This document shows, one piece after another, positions 32,736-44,318 of a stretch of 64,000 nucleotides of DNA. This DNA is from Salminus brasiliensis. Its lineage: Eukaryota; Chordata; Actinopteri; Characiformes; Bryconidae. Under the pieces are notes generated by a model. That model saw only the letters and a program-made list of their open reading frames with translations. It was not told where the DNA came from and made no database searches. Each line of letters starts with the position of its first letter. Within the stretch, counting starts at the first letter, position 1. The translations under genes were made by a program, and so were the position numbers. The DNA lies in NCBI RefSeq assembly GCF_030463535.1, contig NC_132883.1, forward strand, positions 30,819,373-30,883,372, written 5' to 3'.

Positions 32736-33310
32736 GAATAGTTGGCAGGTAAGTAATTTTACATAGTTTTTCTATTTTAATAACCATTTATTCTGTAATT
32801 TCTCTGCTTGTATTAAAAATGAATTTGGTCAGTATCTGACACCCAGTCCTGAAGTGCTTTCCCATCTCTCTTTGAAACGTGTGTACCATGTCTGTCTCCC
32901 TCTGTTTGAGCATCATCTTGAGCATCAGTTTTGGACTCTTGAACCTCTTCTGGAGTCTGATCAACACTGCTGGCTGTTGGAATGGGGGGGTGCACCCATC
33001 TCATCTTGGGATCATCAGCTTTCATTGACTGGTCAGTCTGGGTTTGCTGTTCTTTAACACACTTTGTATGAAATTTCACAAGCCTGTGTTTAAGGGCTTT
33101 CCCTGTGTCTGGATAGTAGACTAGGTATGATGGACTGTTCTTGTCTGTCCCTACAAAGACTCCCTTTCACATTTTGACTCTAGCTTCTATCTGTCATGTT
33201 TGTAAGTGTAGCATGCTGCTCCACATACTCTCCTCTTTGAAAGGTTATGCTTTCTCTCTCTCAGCGTAGAGTCATTGAAATTCATATATAGAGCTGCTGA
33301 GGTCGTACGC
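32736..33310 (-). mobile_element. Ty1/copia integrase C-terminal fragment
   Basis: The minus strand carries G-V-F-V-G-T-D-K-N-S-P-S-Y-L-V-Y-Y-P, KHRLVKF and an 88-codon open tail rich in Gln/Asp. Near-identical to 45.43-46.0 and 55.0-55.58 kb. Confidence 0.65.
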
Positions 33311-33850
33311 CTTTTCACCTGAGCCGCCTGGGGTACATCGTTCTCTCCGGGAACATAAAGAAGGTGCCAGACCAGGACTGACTGACCCCTCCCAGTCACA
33401 CTGTCAGGTTAATGAACTGCATAATTGGCAGGTAAGTGATTTACATGTTTCCACCCATTTATTCTGTCACATTTCTGCTTCTATTAAAACGTAATAGATC
33501 AGTGATACTCTGAGCATTTCACTCAAATCCTGCAGTATTGAGACTGTCATGGTTTGTAATTGTAACGTCGGAAAATCTGCTTTAAAAATCTTATTAGAAT
33601 TTATATAAATTCTTCCATCTTTCCAAGTACAAGCAGTTCTACTGTTAAATTTGGGCTGTTAAATATACGATCTCTAGCCCCTAAAGCAGCCATTGTCAAT
33701 GAAGTTATTTTAAATTGGGTGAAATTGGGTAATAGAACAGTAAAACACTGGTTTTATAGTCTCCATACATTGCCCCCTGAATTTACTAGGAAGTGACTTA
33801 TTGGGGGCTTTCAGTCTAAACCTTAACCTACAGTCTAAACACTACAATGT
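33311..33850 (+). pseudogene. SGNH C-terminal tip plus tail and module-R scrap
   Basis: LSRLGYIVLSGNIKKVPDQD then TGA. The D-E of DxxH is lost. The tail with ATTAAA-like sequence follows, then ACTTATTGGGGGCTTTCAG. Confidence 0.5.
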
Positions 33851-34335
33851 CACAGTGGAAACTGACAGCTGAAATCTGAGAGAGCTTTTTGTATCCTTCC
33901 CCTAAACCATGATGTTGAACGATCTTTGTTTTCAGGTCATTTGTGAGTTGTTTTGAGGCTCCCATGTTTCCACTCTTCAGAGAAGAAGAGGAGAAAAACT
34001 TGCAACTGGCCACTTTAACCTCCTTCTCATAATTGGATTCACATGTATATGTAGGTCAAGGGTCAATGAGCTTAGAAAACAAATTTAGTGTTTTAATAGT
34101 TTGTGCTAAAGGTATTCAAATCAATAAAACAAGGGTGCCCACATTTATGCACCTGCCTAATTTTGTTTAAATAATTATTGCACACTTTCTGTAAATCCTA
34201 TAAACTTCATTTCTCTTCTCAAATATCACTGTGTTCATCTACTTTGATGTATTCAACTGAAATTGATGATCTGAATAACCATTAATTTTATAAAGGAAAA
34301 TCGTCAAAATTATCATAGTTGCCCAAATTTTTACA
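33851..34335 (-). mobile_element. Tc1/mariner family B, 5' end and N-terminus only
   Basis: N-terminal transposase (MASCKFF to SAVSFHC) and the terminal repeat to TTGCCCAAATTTTTACACC. It is fused to an L2 3' end. Confidence 0.75.
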
Positions 34336-34715
34336 CCTTACAACCCTCCACGTACACTCCGCTCACAAGATGCTGGCCTATTATCGGTCCAACATATTAG
34401 AAAAACCAGTGCAGGAGGAAGAGCGTTCTTTTATAAAGCCCCCAACTTTGGAACAACCTCCCTGTTAATGTACAGGAATCAGACACACTCTCAGTCTTTA
34501 AATCTGGAGTAAAAACTTCTCTCTTTACACCAGCTTTCAGAGAACTCTCCAGTTCTGTGTTCTGTCCTGCTCTGATTACAGTTCACCACTATTCTGTCCT
34601 GCTCTGATTACAGGCTGTTTATTACTATTATTGTGGTTGTGTCTCTATTTCTGCTACAGGTCTACAGGGCACTAAACGTAAAGCTTGTTCTAATCTTCTT
34701 CATTTTCTCTCTCTC
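34336..34715 (+). mobile_element. L2-clade LINE 3' end, shorter
   Basis: Begins at CCTTACAACCCTCCACGTAC. Contains WNNLPVNVQESDTLS and VKTSLFTPAFREL. Copied at 56,583-56,975. Confidence 0.65.
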
Positions 34716-35400
34716 CTCATGTCCTGAGCTGCCTGTCTGGAGTTGCCCTTTTTTGGTTCAGTTTCTGTGTCTTGGTACTTTAATGGGGGACTTGGTACTA
34801 TTTTTGTGGCTATGTCTTTTTATTTGTTTTATCTTCTGTGTTTTTACTCAGGAGCTCTTCAGGAGGTCGTCAAGATCCATTACGGCAGATCCAGCTGCTG
34901 TTGTAGAGGCAGTCCAAACTCCACTGGCGGAAGACAAGGCTGGGGCTGCCCGTCACCTCCATCGTGACCGCGGGGGACACAGAGGGTCAGCGTCTCCTCT
35001 CCCGCGCCTGAGAGGGCCTGGAAGTGTCAGCGTGGCTGGGAAAAGCCGAGGACTGTTCCACCACTTCAGCCGTTTTTCACATCTGCCAGCTGGTTCGAGG
35101 ACCTCAGCTCTTCACCTCACCCGAGTCCTCAGGGCGGTGTTCTCACTCTTGGAGATTCTTCTGTAAAAACCCTGAACAGTAATGCTGCGGTCTCCTGTTT
35201 TGCAGGTGCCCGTGTTCCGGACATTGCAAGGTGGCTTTGTCACCATCGTTCTCCACTATTCTCCTGATGCAGCTTGGCCCTGAAGAAGCACTGCTGTACA
35301 CTTCTGTACACTGTTCAGAAAAAGTCAGACACCAGGATCATCGTCTTTAACCCCCCAGACACCCCCCCTCCCTTCCGCCCACTTACTGACAAGTGTAACT
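34716..35400 (+). pseudogene. SGNH relic with acceptor-like start
   Basis: TGTGTTTTTACTCAG (AG at 34,850-34,851) precedes ELFRRSSRSITADPAAVVEA. This is the only subgroup where the whole pre-domain stays in one frame with ADPAAVVEAVQT. Block I is L-G-D-S-S-V-K-T, then SNAAVSCFAGARVPDIARW. It ends at the CACTTACTGACAAG break. No block V. Confidence 0.65.
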
Positions 35401-35967
35401 GACTGACTGTACAGCAAGGTGTTTTTGTCAGACTCCGTTCTGAAGTCTTCCACCGGCGTTACGTTTACTGCATGATTAAAGTGTTTCTCTACATTCCTAA
35501 GACTGACTGATTGAGTTGATTCTTTAAGTGCAGAGAAGCAAATCCCACTACCACAGTTTTGGAGGTTCCACCGAGATCCCAATATTCCTCTGGGTCCAGA
35601 GTTTTCAGAGACAGGATCAGAAACAGACAGAGGCGGCCGCCGTCATCCCAATGAGTGATTCTGAGTCAATTCAGGCACTCTACTGACTCCGAGACTCTGT
35701 ACCCGAGGTGACTGTGCCAAATAAGATAGTGAGTACAACAGTTTCAGTACTTATGAAGGAGTCAGTACCCATATCCATCAGTACGGACACAATTCTAACA
35801 GTGGATGTTTCAGGCTTACCACTCAACATTTTTGCAGTCCTGTGAAGGTGAAATTGGGTAATAGATCAGTAAAACACAAAATTTACTAGAACGTGACTTA
35901 TTGGGAGCTTTCAGTCTAAACCTACAATGTACAGATTCAGGTTTTTCTGCTGCCCTAGTATAGGTCT
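35401..35967 (-). repeat. Module R, X1 copy
   Basis: The minus-strand frame is open only for 85 codons because TGA is present at the LG*RRPP site. At 35,968 it is joined, by a roughly 700-base deletion, to an L1 fragment. Confidence 0.5.
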
Positions 35968-36140
35968 AATACATCTTATTTAGATCAGGATATTTCTACT
36001 CTAGAATTAAAAGACTCTCTGTCAGATGAAAAAAGGGAAGTAGCCAGGATTGGACGGCATGACGAGTTTAATTCATTCTTCTAGCTTCATTCTTATTCTT
36101 CAGCAGGGATAATTTAGCTCAGTTATCCCTGCTGAAATTA
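35968..36140 (+). mobile_element. LINE-1 sliver and hairpin
   Basis: DQDISTLELKDSLSDEKRE (the L1 region before RT), then the 14-bp hairpin at 36,099-36,136. Confidence 0.6.
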
Positions 36141-36545
36141 GCAGCAACAACATCATGAAATTCCTTGGATTTTTAGTGTAATATTCTCTGTTTTATCATT
36201 AATGTCAGTCCCAAACCACAGCGATGGACAATGATGAATGCTGCACTACATACCTACAGTACTTTAGCTCCGTTACAGAAGACGATTTGCTCAATATAAT
36301 GAGCTCCTCTAAATCGTCATCATGTAGATTAGAGCCGGTACAAACACCGCTGTTTAAACAGGCACTGCCAAAGGTTGGTAAACCATTAATTGACATAGTT
36401 AATGCATCTCTTGGGATGAAATCTCTTGACCTAAATCTCTTAAATTGGCGATTATAAAGCCCATTATTAAAAAGCCTAATCTGGACCCCCATGACCTGGC
36501 CAGTTGTAGACCAAGTTCTAATCTACCCTTCGTCGCCAACATTTT
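36141..36545 (+). mobile_element. L2-clade LINE RT N-terminal fragment
   Basis: EDDLLNIMSSSKSSSCRLEP, TPLFKQALPKVGKPLIDIVN, then a frameshift and IIKKPNLDPHDLA. These are RT blocks 0-1 of an L2-type element. The frameshift (GATGAAATCTCTTGACC) is shared with 59.36 kb. Confidence 0.75.
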
Positions 36546-36933
36546 AGTTCTCTCCCCCCTCATTTCCTGAGCTGCCTGTCTGGCGTTGCCCTTTTTTTGG
36601 GTCAGTTCCTGTGTTTTGGTATCGGGCCTGTCCCGCTACTCAGCAGAGTTCCAACACAACCATCCTAACACCCCCCACCCCCCCCCTCTCTCTCTCGTAC
36701 TGAGATGCCCTGCCATGGAGGTATCCATTGATCCATGTTCCAGAATCAGGCCTGTCCCTCTACTCAGCAGAGCTTTTTTTACACAAGTCTCCTAACCCTT
36801 TCTTTCTTCCTTTCGTTTCTCTCTTTATCTCTTTTGCATGTGCTGTGGTGCCCTGTTCCTCCTGCTGTGCCCTGATGTTTGCTCAGATACACATACTTAA
36901 TCAGCACTTTAACATTAATGTTCATCATATGTC
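36546..36933. repeat. C/CT-rich low-complexity segment
   Basis: Like 12,660-13,070, with shorter C and CT tracts. No gene. Confidence 0.6.
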
Positions 36934-37110
36934 CAGCACCTACTCACAAACATACTTCATAACCTGCTCCTACATTAGCTATAGCTCTGCATTATCTCTC
37001 TGTTCAGCACCTACTCACACTCCTACTTCATAACCTGCTCCTACATTAGCTATAGCTCTTCATTATCTCTCTGTTCAGCACCTACTCACACTCCTACTTC
37101 ATAACCTGTC
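36934..37110. repeat. 71-base minisatellite, about 2.5 units
   Basis: Units start at CAGCACCTACTCACA (36,934; 37,005; 37,076). Same array at 59,890-60,067. Only about one unit at 13.07 kb. Confidence 0.9.
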
Positions 37111-37990
37111 CCCCACATAGTTTGTAATTGTAATGTCAGAATATTGGTTTTAACATTGTTGTTGTTTAGGGGTTTATCATTTTAATATTTATATTAAATA
37201 TTTGAGTCCTTGTTGCGACTGACTGCAGTGGTTATTACAACAGATGTCCAGAATTCTTTAGGTAATTTGATCTCTACTAGCATTCACCTTTCCATATCAA
37301 ATAGGCTTCTCCAATTTTTTAGATGTTGTGATCAAGGTGCTGAGGTCTCAAGCCTTATGCCTTTCTTTCTGATCAACTCCACCACTCTACTGACTCCGAG
37401 ACTCTGTACCCGAGGTGACTGTAAGTAAATGAAATAGACTGTTTGCCTTACGAATTTAGAATAAACAGGAGGAGACGAAACGCCGTATTCTTAGACCTTC
37501 TGGTTACTTTAATCCGGATCCCTTTTGATATTTCAATTTTCAGATTGGTTTTAGACCATTGACTTTTTGCAGCGATCCAGACTCAAAGGACAAAGATGTC
37601 CAAAGCATTGCCTTAAGATCATTTCAGTCTCACGGTTGTCTTCGAAACTTCAAATTTTAATAAATTTGGATCCCTGAAAAAGTCTCTGGTTTGATCAACC
37701 CTGAGAATCAAAATATTCAGACAATGACTGAAAATCCCTTGCTGTGAACTCTGTGCCATTATCTGAACAAATACATTTATTGTTCCATATGGAGAAAAGT
37801 CAGTCCAGCATCACTCTGTAGCTTCTACACTTTCACCCTTCATTTTCAGGAAGTTCACAGACTACACCCGAGTTATCCTCAGTAAACGCCAGAGTGTCTC
37901 TACAACCCCTTTTGCACCCTGGATCTATAGGAACAGCTAGGTCAGTATGTACTAGTTAAAGTACTGCTTTTGCTCGAGCATCAGGTTCTT
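37111..37990. other. Mixed remnants, no gene
   Basis: 37,111-37,390 unrecognised. 37,391-37,730 is the start of the gag-like module after CGAGGTGACTGT. 37,735-37,795 is a copia sliver. 37,830-37,990 is an A-leader end (CTCGAGCATCAGGTTCTTC). Copied at 60.07-60.95 kb. Confidence 0.45.
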
Positions 37991-38253
37991 CAAAACACTG
38001 TTTTGAAAAAGCCAGACACCAGGATCATAGTCTTCTACCACGTGACCACATAACGATTAATGAGCGAGCCATTTCCTCAGCTATTCTCGCTCCGCTGCGG
38101 GCTGCGGGACAGGTGCGTCTGTGCTGACTTAATGGACAACTAAGAGCTTTCGGCTGCATTCGGTTCTCTAACACCGAGATGAGCTTCACCTGAGCCGTCT
38201 GGGGTCCATTGTTCTCTCCAGGAACATCAAGAAGGTGCCAGGCCAGGACTGAC
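37991..38253 (+). pseudogene. SGNH C relic, C-terminal half
   Basis: KKPDTRIIVFYHVTT, then AGQVRLC and H-R-D-E-L-H-L-S-R-L-G, followed by TGA. Blocks I-III are absent. Confidence 0.6.
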
Positions 38254-39580
38254 TAGTAGCTGTAGGGGTAGTGGTGGCTGGCAGAACCAGAACCAGACTA
38301 TGCTGAATAGGATAAGGTGGGAGAAAATGTAGACAGTCTGTAAAGAGGATTTTGAAACCCAGTGAGGAACCCATTCTAAATGTAAGAATTTACTGGGAAA
38401 TGAATTCTGTTCTGAATGATTTTGCTTTATTAATCATTGGCTGTTCAGATCAGTAATTTTAGTTAAATAGATCATGAAGCAGACGAACACAGTGATATTT
38501 GAGAAGTGAAATAAAGTAAATAGGATTTATAGAAAGTGCAATAATTATTTAAATGAAATTAGGCAGGTGCATAAATTTGGACACCCCAACAGATGAATTA
38601 CATCAATATTTATTAGATTCTCCTTTTTCAGAAATAACAGCCTCTAAACGCTTCCTATAGCTTCCAATGAGAGTCTGGATTCTGGTTGAAGGTATTGAAG
38701 GTATGGACCAAAACATCTGAACAGACTGACATCTGAATTCTCTGAGAGCTTTTTCTTGGCTGAAAGTTCAGGTAAATCTCTTCATAAGCTCCAGCTTGTT
38801 CAGAATGCTGCTGCCACGGAAATCTGATCATATTAGTCCAGTTCTTTCATCCTTACACTGGTTACCTGTTAAATTCAGTACAGATTATAAAATACTTCTA
38901 ACATATTAATCTCTCGATGGTCTGACCCCACATTATCTGGAGGAACTTTTTACACCTTACAACCCTCCACGTACACTTTGCTCACAAGATGCTGGCCTAT
39001 TATCAGTCCCACATATTAGAAAAACCAGTGCAGGAGGAAGAGCGTTCTTTTATAAAGCCCCCAACTTTGGAACAATCTCCCTGTTAATCTACAGGAATCA
39101 GACACACTCTCAGTCTTTAAATCTGGAGTAAAAACTTCTCTCTTTACACCAGCTTTCAGAGAACTCTCCAGTTGTGTGTTCTGTCCTGCTCTGATTACAG
39201 TTCACCACTGTTCTGTCCTGCTCTGATTACAGGCTGTTCATTACTATTATTGTGGTTGTGTCTCTAACTATTTCTGCTACAGGTCTACAGGTCACTAAAC
39301 GTAAAGCTTGTTCTAATCTTCATCTTTCTCTCAGAGAGGACTGTGTGGGAGTTGGTCAGATTTTATTGGAATAACGGAATCTTTTGTGTGATTCTTAAAA
39401 TCTGTTTAGTCTTTATGTAGTACATCATTACTTCAGCTAGAAATATTCATCTGTAAGTGATCGTGTCTCACTGATGCTTTTCAGACTAACACAGTTTCAG
39501 TTTCTCACTTGTATCTCAAACCTGTATCTGAAACAGCGTTTAATGTTGTAGTGAGGATGTCGTGGCAGATTATAGGAATA
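38254..39580. mobile_element. SINE head, Tc1 family-B end, L2 3' end (X2)
   Basis: The same three pieces as 24,821-26,150: a SINE head (38,254-38,282), a Tc1-B terminal region (to about 38,705, with a small GAAGGTATT duplication) and an L2 3' end on + (38,765-39,345). Confidence 0.65.
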
Positions 39581-39900
39581 TGATATTTATGCCACACAGC
39601 CACATGGTGCTGGTTTGGGGCAGTGCATGTCATCCTGGGAGGCAAACCTTCAGGAGGATCACAAGTGCTCCACTGCCAGCACCACCAGCTGATGTGGCCT
39701 CAACAAGTAAAGGCTCAGACACAGAGGTTGCCTACAAAGGGGAAGATGATGCGCCCTCCTGTGCCAAGTCTGACCCTGTGAGCCAGTCAGTTCCCTCTAC
39801 CAGTAGGAGTGCCTCCTGTCCCCCCTCAGGAAGTCCAGCAGCCAAAAGGAGAAGGCGTACTGACTCTGCAGAGGTGCTGGAGTTTCCTTGTGAAAACTAA
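39562..39900 (+). other. Small open frame with K-R-R-R-R tail (X2)
   Basis: A 112-codon frame. The start MADYRNMIF... comes from sequence upstream of the X2/X3 deletion, so the frame is a fusion created by that deletion. The rest matches 26,722-27,015. Confidence 0.3.
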
Positions 39901-40330
39901 GTCCTGCTAGTTACCTGGTGCCCAACACCATTCTTTCAGTGAAGCTTCATGCTGTGGGGGTATATTTCAGGGTCTGGGACAGGGAGACTGGGTCATGGTT
40001 GAGGGAAAGCTGAATGGAGTTCAGATATATTCTTAATGGAAACCTGATCCAGAGCACACAGGACCTCAGACAGGGCAAAGATTCACCTTCCAACAAGACA
40101 ATGACTCAAGACAACGCAGGAATGGCTTAGAGACGACTCTGTGAATACTACTGAGTGGCCAACCAGAGCCCTGCCTTACACCCTATCAGAAATTTCTGGA
40201 GAGACCTAAAAAAGGCTGTCCACTGATGTCCCCATCCAACCTTACGGAGAGGATCTGCAGAGAAGAAAGGCAGAAAATCCCCAAATCCAGGTGAGCAAAC
40301 CTTGTGGCATCATACCCATTTTAGTTTTTC
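39901..40330 (+). mobile_element. Tc1/mariner family C, 3'-trimmed (X2)
   Basis: Same as 27,030, but the last 110 or so bases are deleted (CATAC joined to CCATTTTAG). Confidence 0.7.
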
Positions 40331-40674
40331 TTTTTTTTTTTTTTTCTTTTTTTTTTTTTATTTGCTTTGCTTTACTTTATCGTTACGGGATAAACATGGT
40401 GCTAGTGTCTAAAGCTGTATATTTTCCTTCATAATGCCACTTTTATTTAAGGTGTATGTGTCCTGATTAAGATTAAGTATAGAAAAAATGATCCTTCATA
40501 TCTGTTATTATTTACAGTTATTAATTTGAGTTACTTTTAATAAGCTGTTAAATGGTTGTAAACACTGTTTTCTTAAACTAGTTGATCATTTTCAATTTCA
40601 AGAGTCTAAAAATATTTTTATTCGGGTTTAGGAGGGACTTTTATTTTGACAGGATTTCGTTCGCTATTCTGGTC
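40331..40674. other. T-rich then AT-rich, no gene
   Basis: An interrupted T tract at 40,327-40,360, then unrecognised AT-rich sequence. Confidence 0.6.
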
Positions 40675-41037
40675 AAGCGCCTTGAAACGTGATTGCGTAA
40701 CGAGGCGTCACTTCCGGCGATCACGTGATCTCCGGTATGTTTGAGCGCGTGTTTGGATTCGGTTCTTCTTTAGAAGCTCGACTCGTGATTCGACACAGAG
40801 CGTCGAGCGACCGGCCCTCCTTTCTAGTCTTTACTCTCAGCTCTGTCTCCTTCCTTTGAGACAGCTGCTGTGATCCTGGAGCTCTCTGCTCCCTGTGCTG
40901 CTGTACAGTCCTCTGTCTCACGGAGGCTCGTCGTCTCCTCTCCCAAGAAGCAGCAGTGTGCAGCACAAACGAGCCCTTTAGAAACTGCTCAAGCTGTGTG
41001 ACTGTGGGTGTCTTTCATTTAGAGTCTGTGACACAAA
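40675..41037 (+). promoter_or_regulatory. CpG-rich promoter-like segment (X2)
   Basis: Same motif cluster as X1 (ATTGCGTAAC, CACTTCCGG, ATCACGTGAT), unchanged, and the exon-like stretch to GTAAGC at 41,038. The 63-base upstream part is missing. Confidence 0.45.
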
Positions 41038-42298
41038 GTAAGCTGCTGTTCATTTAGTTTGGGAATGGCTTAGTTCTGTTGCTATGCTAGCTTTCTCCTT
41101 AGCAACATAGCTTCAGTGTTTATCTATGTATTACTGAATCTTCATGGATTATTTCTTCACATGTTTCACTGTTCTGAGCTGTTTTAGGTTAGTATGGATG
41201 GTGTAATTCTGTGGATTTGTGCTAAATTTGTGTTCTTGGTCAACGTCCTGGTGTTTATTGAACTACTGCTCAGAGGCTGTTGCTGTTCCTCTCTTCGTCC
41301 TTGTGGGGGCGCTAAAACCCCATAGTTTAAGCTGTGAAAACGGTCAGAGGCAGGTTAAAGCTGGTGTCTTGCTAGAAGCTCTGAGTGGTCATTATTAGCT
41401 TAGTTTCTCCTGCCTGTTGAGCGTATACACATCTCTCTTTGAATGAAGTCATTTAGTAGCACTACGATATAGACCTGGAACCTTTCTGAACTTCACCCCC
41501 CCCTTACTGAATCTATAGGTCCAGCCAGGTCAATCTGTACTGCTTTTGGCGACCGTGGAGGAACAAGCTCTCCAGATGCTCTGCAGGGAGGTCGTCAAGC
41601 CTGACCGAATGATCCAGCTGCTGTTGTAGAGGCAGTCCAAACTCCACCCACGGAAGACGAGGCTGGAAGCTGCCTGTGACTCCTCCAACACGACCGTTTT
41701 AACTGCAGCGCTATCGGTGCGGTAACTCTTCAGGTCCGTGTTCTCACTGTTGGATATTCTTCTGTAAAAAAGTATAGACCCTAAAGAGTAATGCTGTGGT
41801 CTTCTGTTTTCCAGTTGACCGTGTCCTGGACATCACCAGGTGACTTTGGCACCATCGTTCTTCACTGTTCTAATAGTGGAGACTATTCTCAGGTCTGTCT
41901 GTGCTGATTTCGTAGAGAACTGGGAGATCTTTCGGCTGCGTCCGGTCCTCTAACACAGAGATGAGCTTCACCTGAGCCGTCTGGGGTCCATCGTTCTCTC
42001 CGGTAACATCAAGCAGGTGCCAGGCCAGGACTGACTGACCCTTCCCAGTCACACTGTCAGGTTAGTGAACTGCATAGTTGGCAGGTAAGTGATTTACATG
42101 ATTTACTTGATTCCACCCATTTATTCTGTCACTTTTCTGCTTGTATTAAAAAGTAATAGATCAGTGTCACTCATAGCGTATCAGACAAATCCTGCAGTAT
42201 TGAGACTCTCGGATGGTTTGTAATTGAAATGTCAGAAAATCTTAATTTATATTTCTGAGTACAAGCAGTTCCGCATTGAATTTGGGCTGTTAAATATA
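41038..42298 (+). pseudogene. C leader, SGNH relic and tail (X2)
   Basis: Leader to about 41,554, then a relic like 28,856. Block I reads V-G-Y-S-S: GAT changed to TAT near 41,754. So X1 and X2 differ at the catalytic aspartate position. Block V D-E-L-H is retained. Confidence 0.6.
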
Positions 42299-42704
42299 CA
42301 GTGGGGCAAAAAAGTATTTCTTCAGCCACTGATTGTGCTGATTGTGAAGTTCTCCCACCTAGACAAATAAGAGGTCTGTAATTTATTATAGATACACTTC
42401 AACTATGAGAGACAAAATGAGAAATAAAGCCAGGAAACACAGTGTAGGATTTTTAAAGAATTTATTTGTAAATTTTGGTGGAAAAGAAGTATTTGGTCAC
42501 CCACAAACAAGCAAGATTTCTGGCTCTCACAGACCTGCAGACTTCTTTAAGGAGCTCTTCTGTCCTCCACTCGTTACCTGTATTAATGGCACCTGTTTGA
42601 GGCTGTGGACCGGTGTCTTTTATACAGATAACGAGGTCAAACAGTCAGACTCCAAACCTCCAACCTGCTTAAGCCAGTACATGTCCAGACCTGTCTGAAG
42701 TGAA
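42299..42704 (+). mobile_element. Tc1/mariner family A with micro-inversion (X2)
   Basis: Copy of 29,600-30,005. The inverted 36 bases are 42,601-42,636 between TGTTTGA and TCAAACA. Confidence 0.85.
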
Positions 42705-43297
42705 CCACCTTAGTTCACTAGATCTCTGTGAAGCTAAATCAAGGGCGTAGGTTTGTTTATTAGCTTCCAGGGGGTCCTGTGTGAACTGATTTTATGACCC
42801 CCACCAATGTGAGTGTTTCTGTATTTATGATGAACTTGAAACTCAAACCAAGTAGTATTAAATTTACCACTTCACCCAATTTTAGGTAGGAGGGTTTTTC
42901 TCTTTTCCTTTAAGTAATCTAAGCAGTCTTAGCCAGCACCTTTTGAACAAGATTTACCCAGATAAAGCTCTTGAGGAGTCACCCCGAATATTGCTGTTGT
43001 AGGGGAAGGCTGGATCGTCTGTTTGTCTTTTGGAATCATGTTTGAGTCTTCAGTCATTTTTAAGAAAACCAAAACGTGTGCCTGTGTTGTTGAGTCTGTT
43101 TGACATCGATCACACATTAGATTCATGTTTTAAACCAATTCTGCCAGCCTTGCCTCTCCAGTGTAATGAATGCACTATTTTAATCTGAATTATAATGTGT
43201 TTTAAACATATAGATGAGGAGAGTTATCTACCTTATTTTACCACCATTCAGTAAATATATTGATGTGTATACAGATGTATTAAAGCAGCAGTAGGTG
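42705..43297. other. Unrecognised plus module U (X2)
   Basis: Copy of 30,006-30,600. No gene. Confidence 0.4.
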
Positions 43298-44318
43298 GAG
43301 GGTCCAAGTTTTTGTTTTTTTTGGTCAGACTCAGTTCTGAAGTCTTCCACTGGTGTTACGTTTACTGCAGGATTAAAGTGTTTCTCTACATTCCTAAGAT
43401 TGACTGATCGAGTTGATTCTTTAAGTGCAGAGACGCAAATTCCACTACCACAGTTTTGGAGGTTCCACCAAGATCCCAGTATTCCTCTTGGTCCAGAGTT
43501 TTCAGAGACAGGATCAGAAACAGACAGAGGCGGCCGCCGTCATCCCAATGAGTGATTCTGAGGCAGTTCAGGCACTCTACTGACTCCGAGACTCTGTACC
43601 CGAGGTGACTGTAAATAAATGAATTAGACTGTTTGCCTTACATATTTAGAATAAACAGGAAGAGACGAGACGCCGTATTCTTAGACCTTCAGGTTACTTT
43701 AATCTGGACCCCTTTGATATTTTCATTTTCACATTTGTTTTAGACCATTGACTTTTTGCAGCGATCCGGACTCAAAGGACGAAGATGTCCAAAGCATTGC
43801 CTTAAGATCATTTGAGTCTCTCAGTTGTCTGAACTGGGGAATTTATTGGGATCCAGATGTGTTTTAAATTGGAAGATTCTAAGATTTTGTCTTGGAATAT
43901 TTTGATTCTCAGGGTTGTTTAAAGCGGAGACTTTTTCAGAATTTCAGATTTATTCAAATTAAGTTTCTAAGATATGATTTTACGATATTTAATTCTCAGT
44001 ACTGTTCAGTCTAGAGAATTTTGTAAAGGGAATGTATTTGCTAGGAAATGTAAAGATTTTAAATCAAGGTTTTGGAAAAAAAAATGTTAATTTTCAGGAC
44101 TGTTCAAATCAGATTTTGAAGGTTATAAGACAAGGGAGCAGAGTTTACAATACCCTAAGAATTCAGACTATACACGTGAAGTAAATAAAAAGGAGACATT
44201 GTTACAAGCTCAGTTAATGTACTGCTGGACTGAGGCAGGGGACTCTGGAGCGGGCGAGGTTGAAGGTAGGAGAGAATGTGCTTGTTTTAATTGTGGGAAA
44301 TCAGACTGTTCTGCGAGA
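43298..44318 (+). mobile_element. Module-R core and gag-like module (X2)
   Basis: Switch at CGAGGTGACTGT (about 43,611). The zinc-knuckle frame is open here: LQAQLMYCWTEAGDSGAGEV, then RRECACFNCGKSDCSAR. It fuses in frame into Tc1-B sequence. Confidence 0.45.

Larger units (their letters stand above)
24557..37990. repeat. Large duplication unit X1
   Basis: First of three large near-identical units. It matches 37,991-46.5 kb at an offset of about 12.7-13.4 kb, and from about 30.8 kb it matches 53.1-60.9 kb at about 22.3-22.96 kb. X1 keeps segments missing from X2/X3: about 560 bases near 26.15-26.71 kb, about 110 bases at the 3' end of a Tc1 piece near 27.43 kb, and 63 bases near 27.9 kb. It lacks about 700 bases at 35,968 that X2 has. 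Boundaries are by eye. Confidence 0.85.

Noticed and set aside
36934-37110. CRISPR-like repeat array
   Set aside because: Units are contiguous 71-base tandem repeats without unique spacers, in a eukaryotic context.
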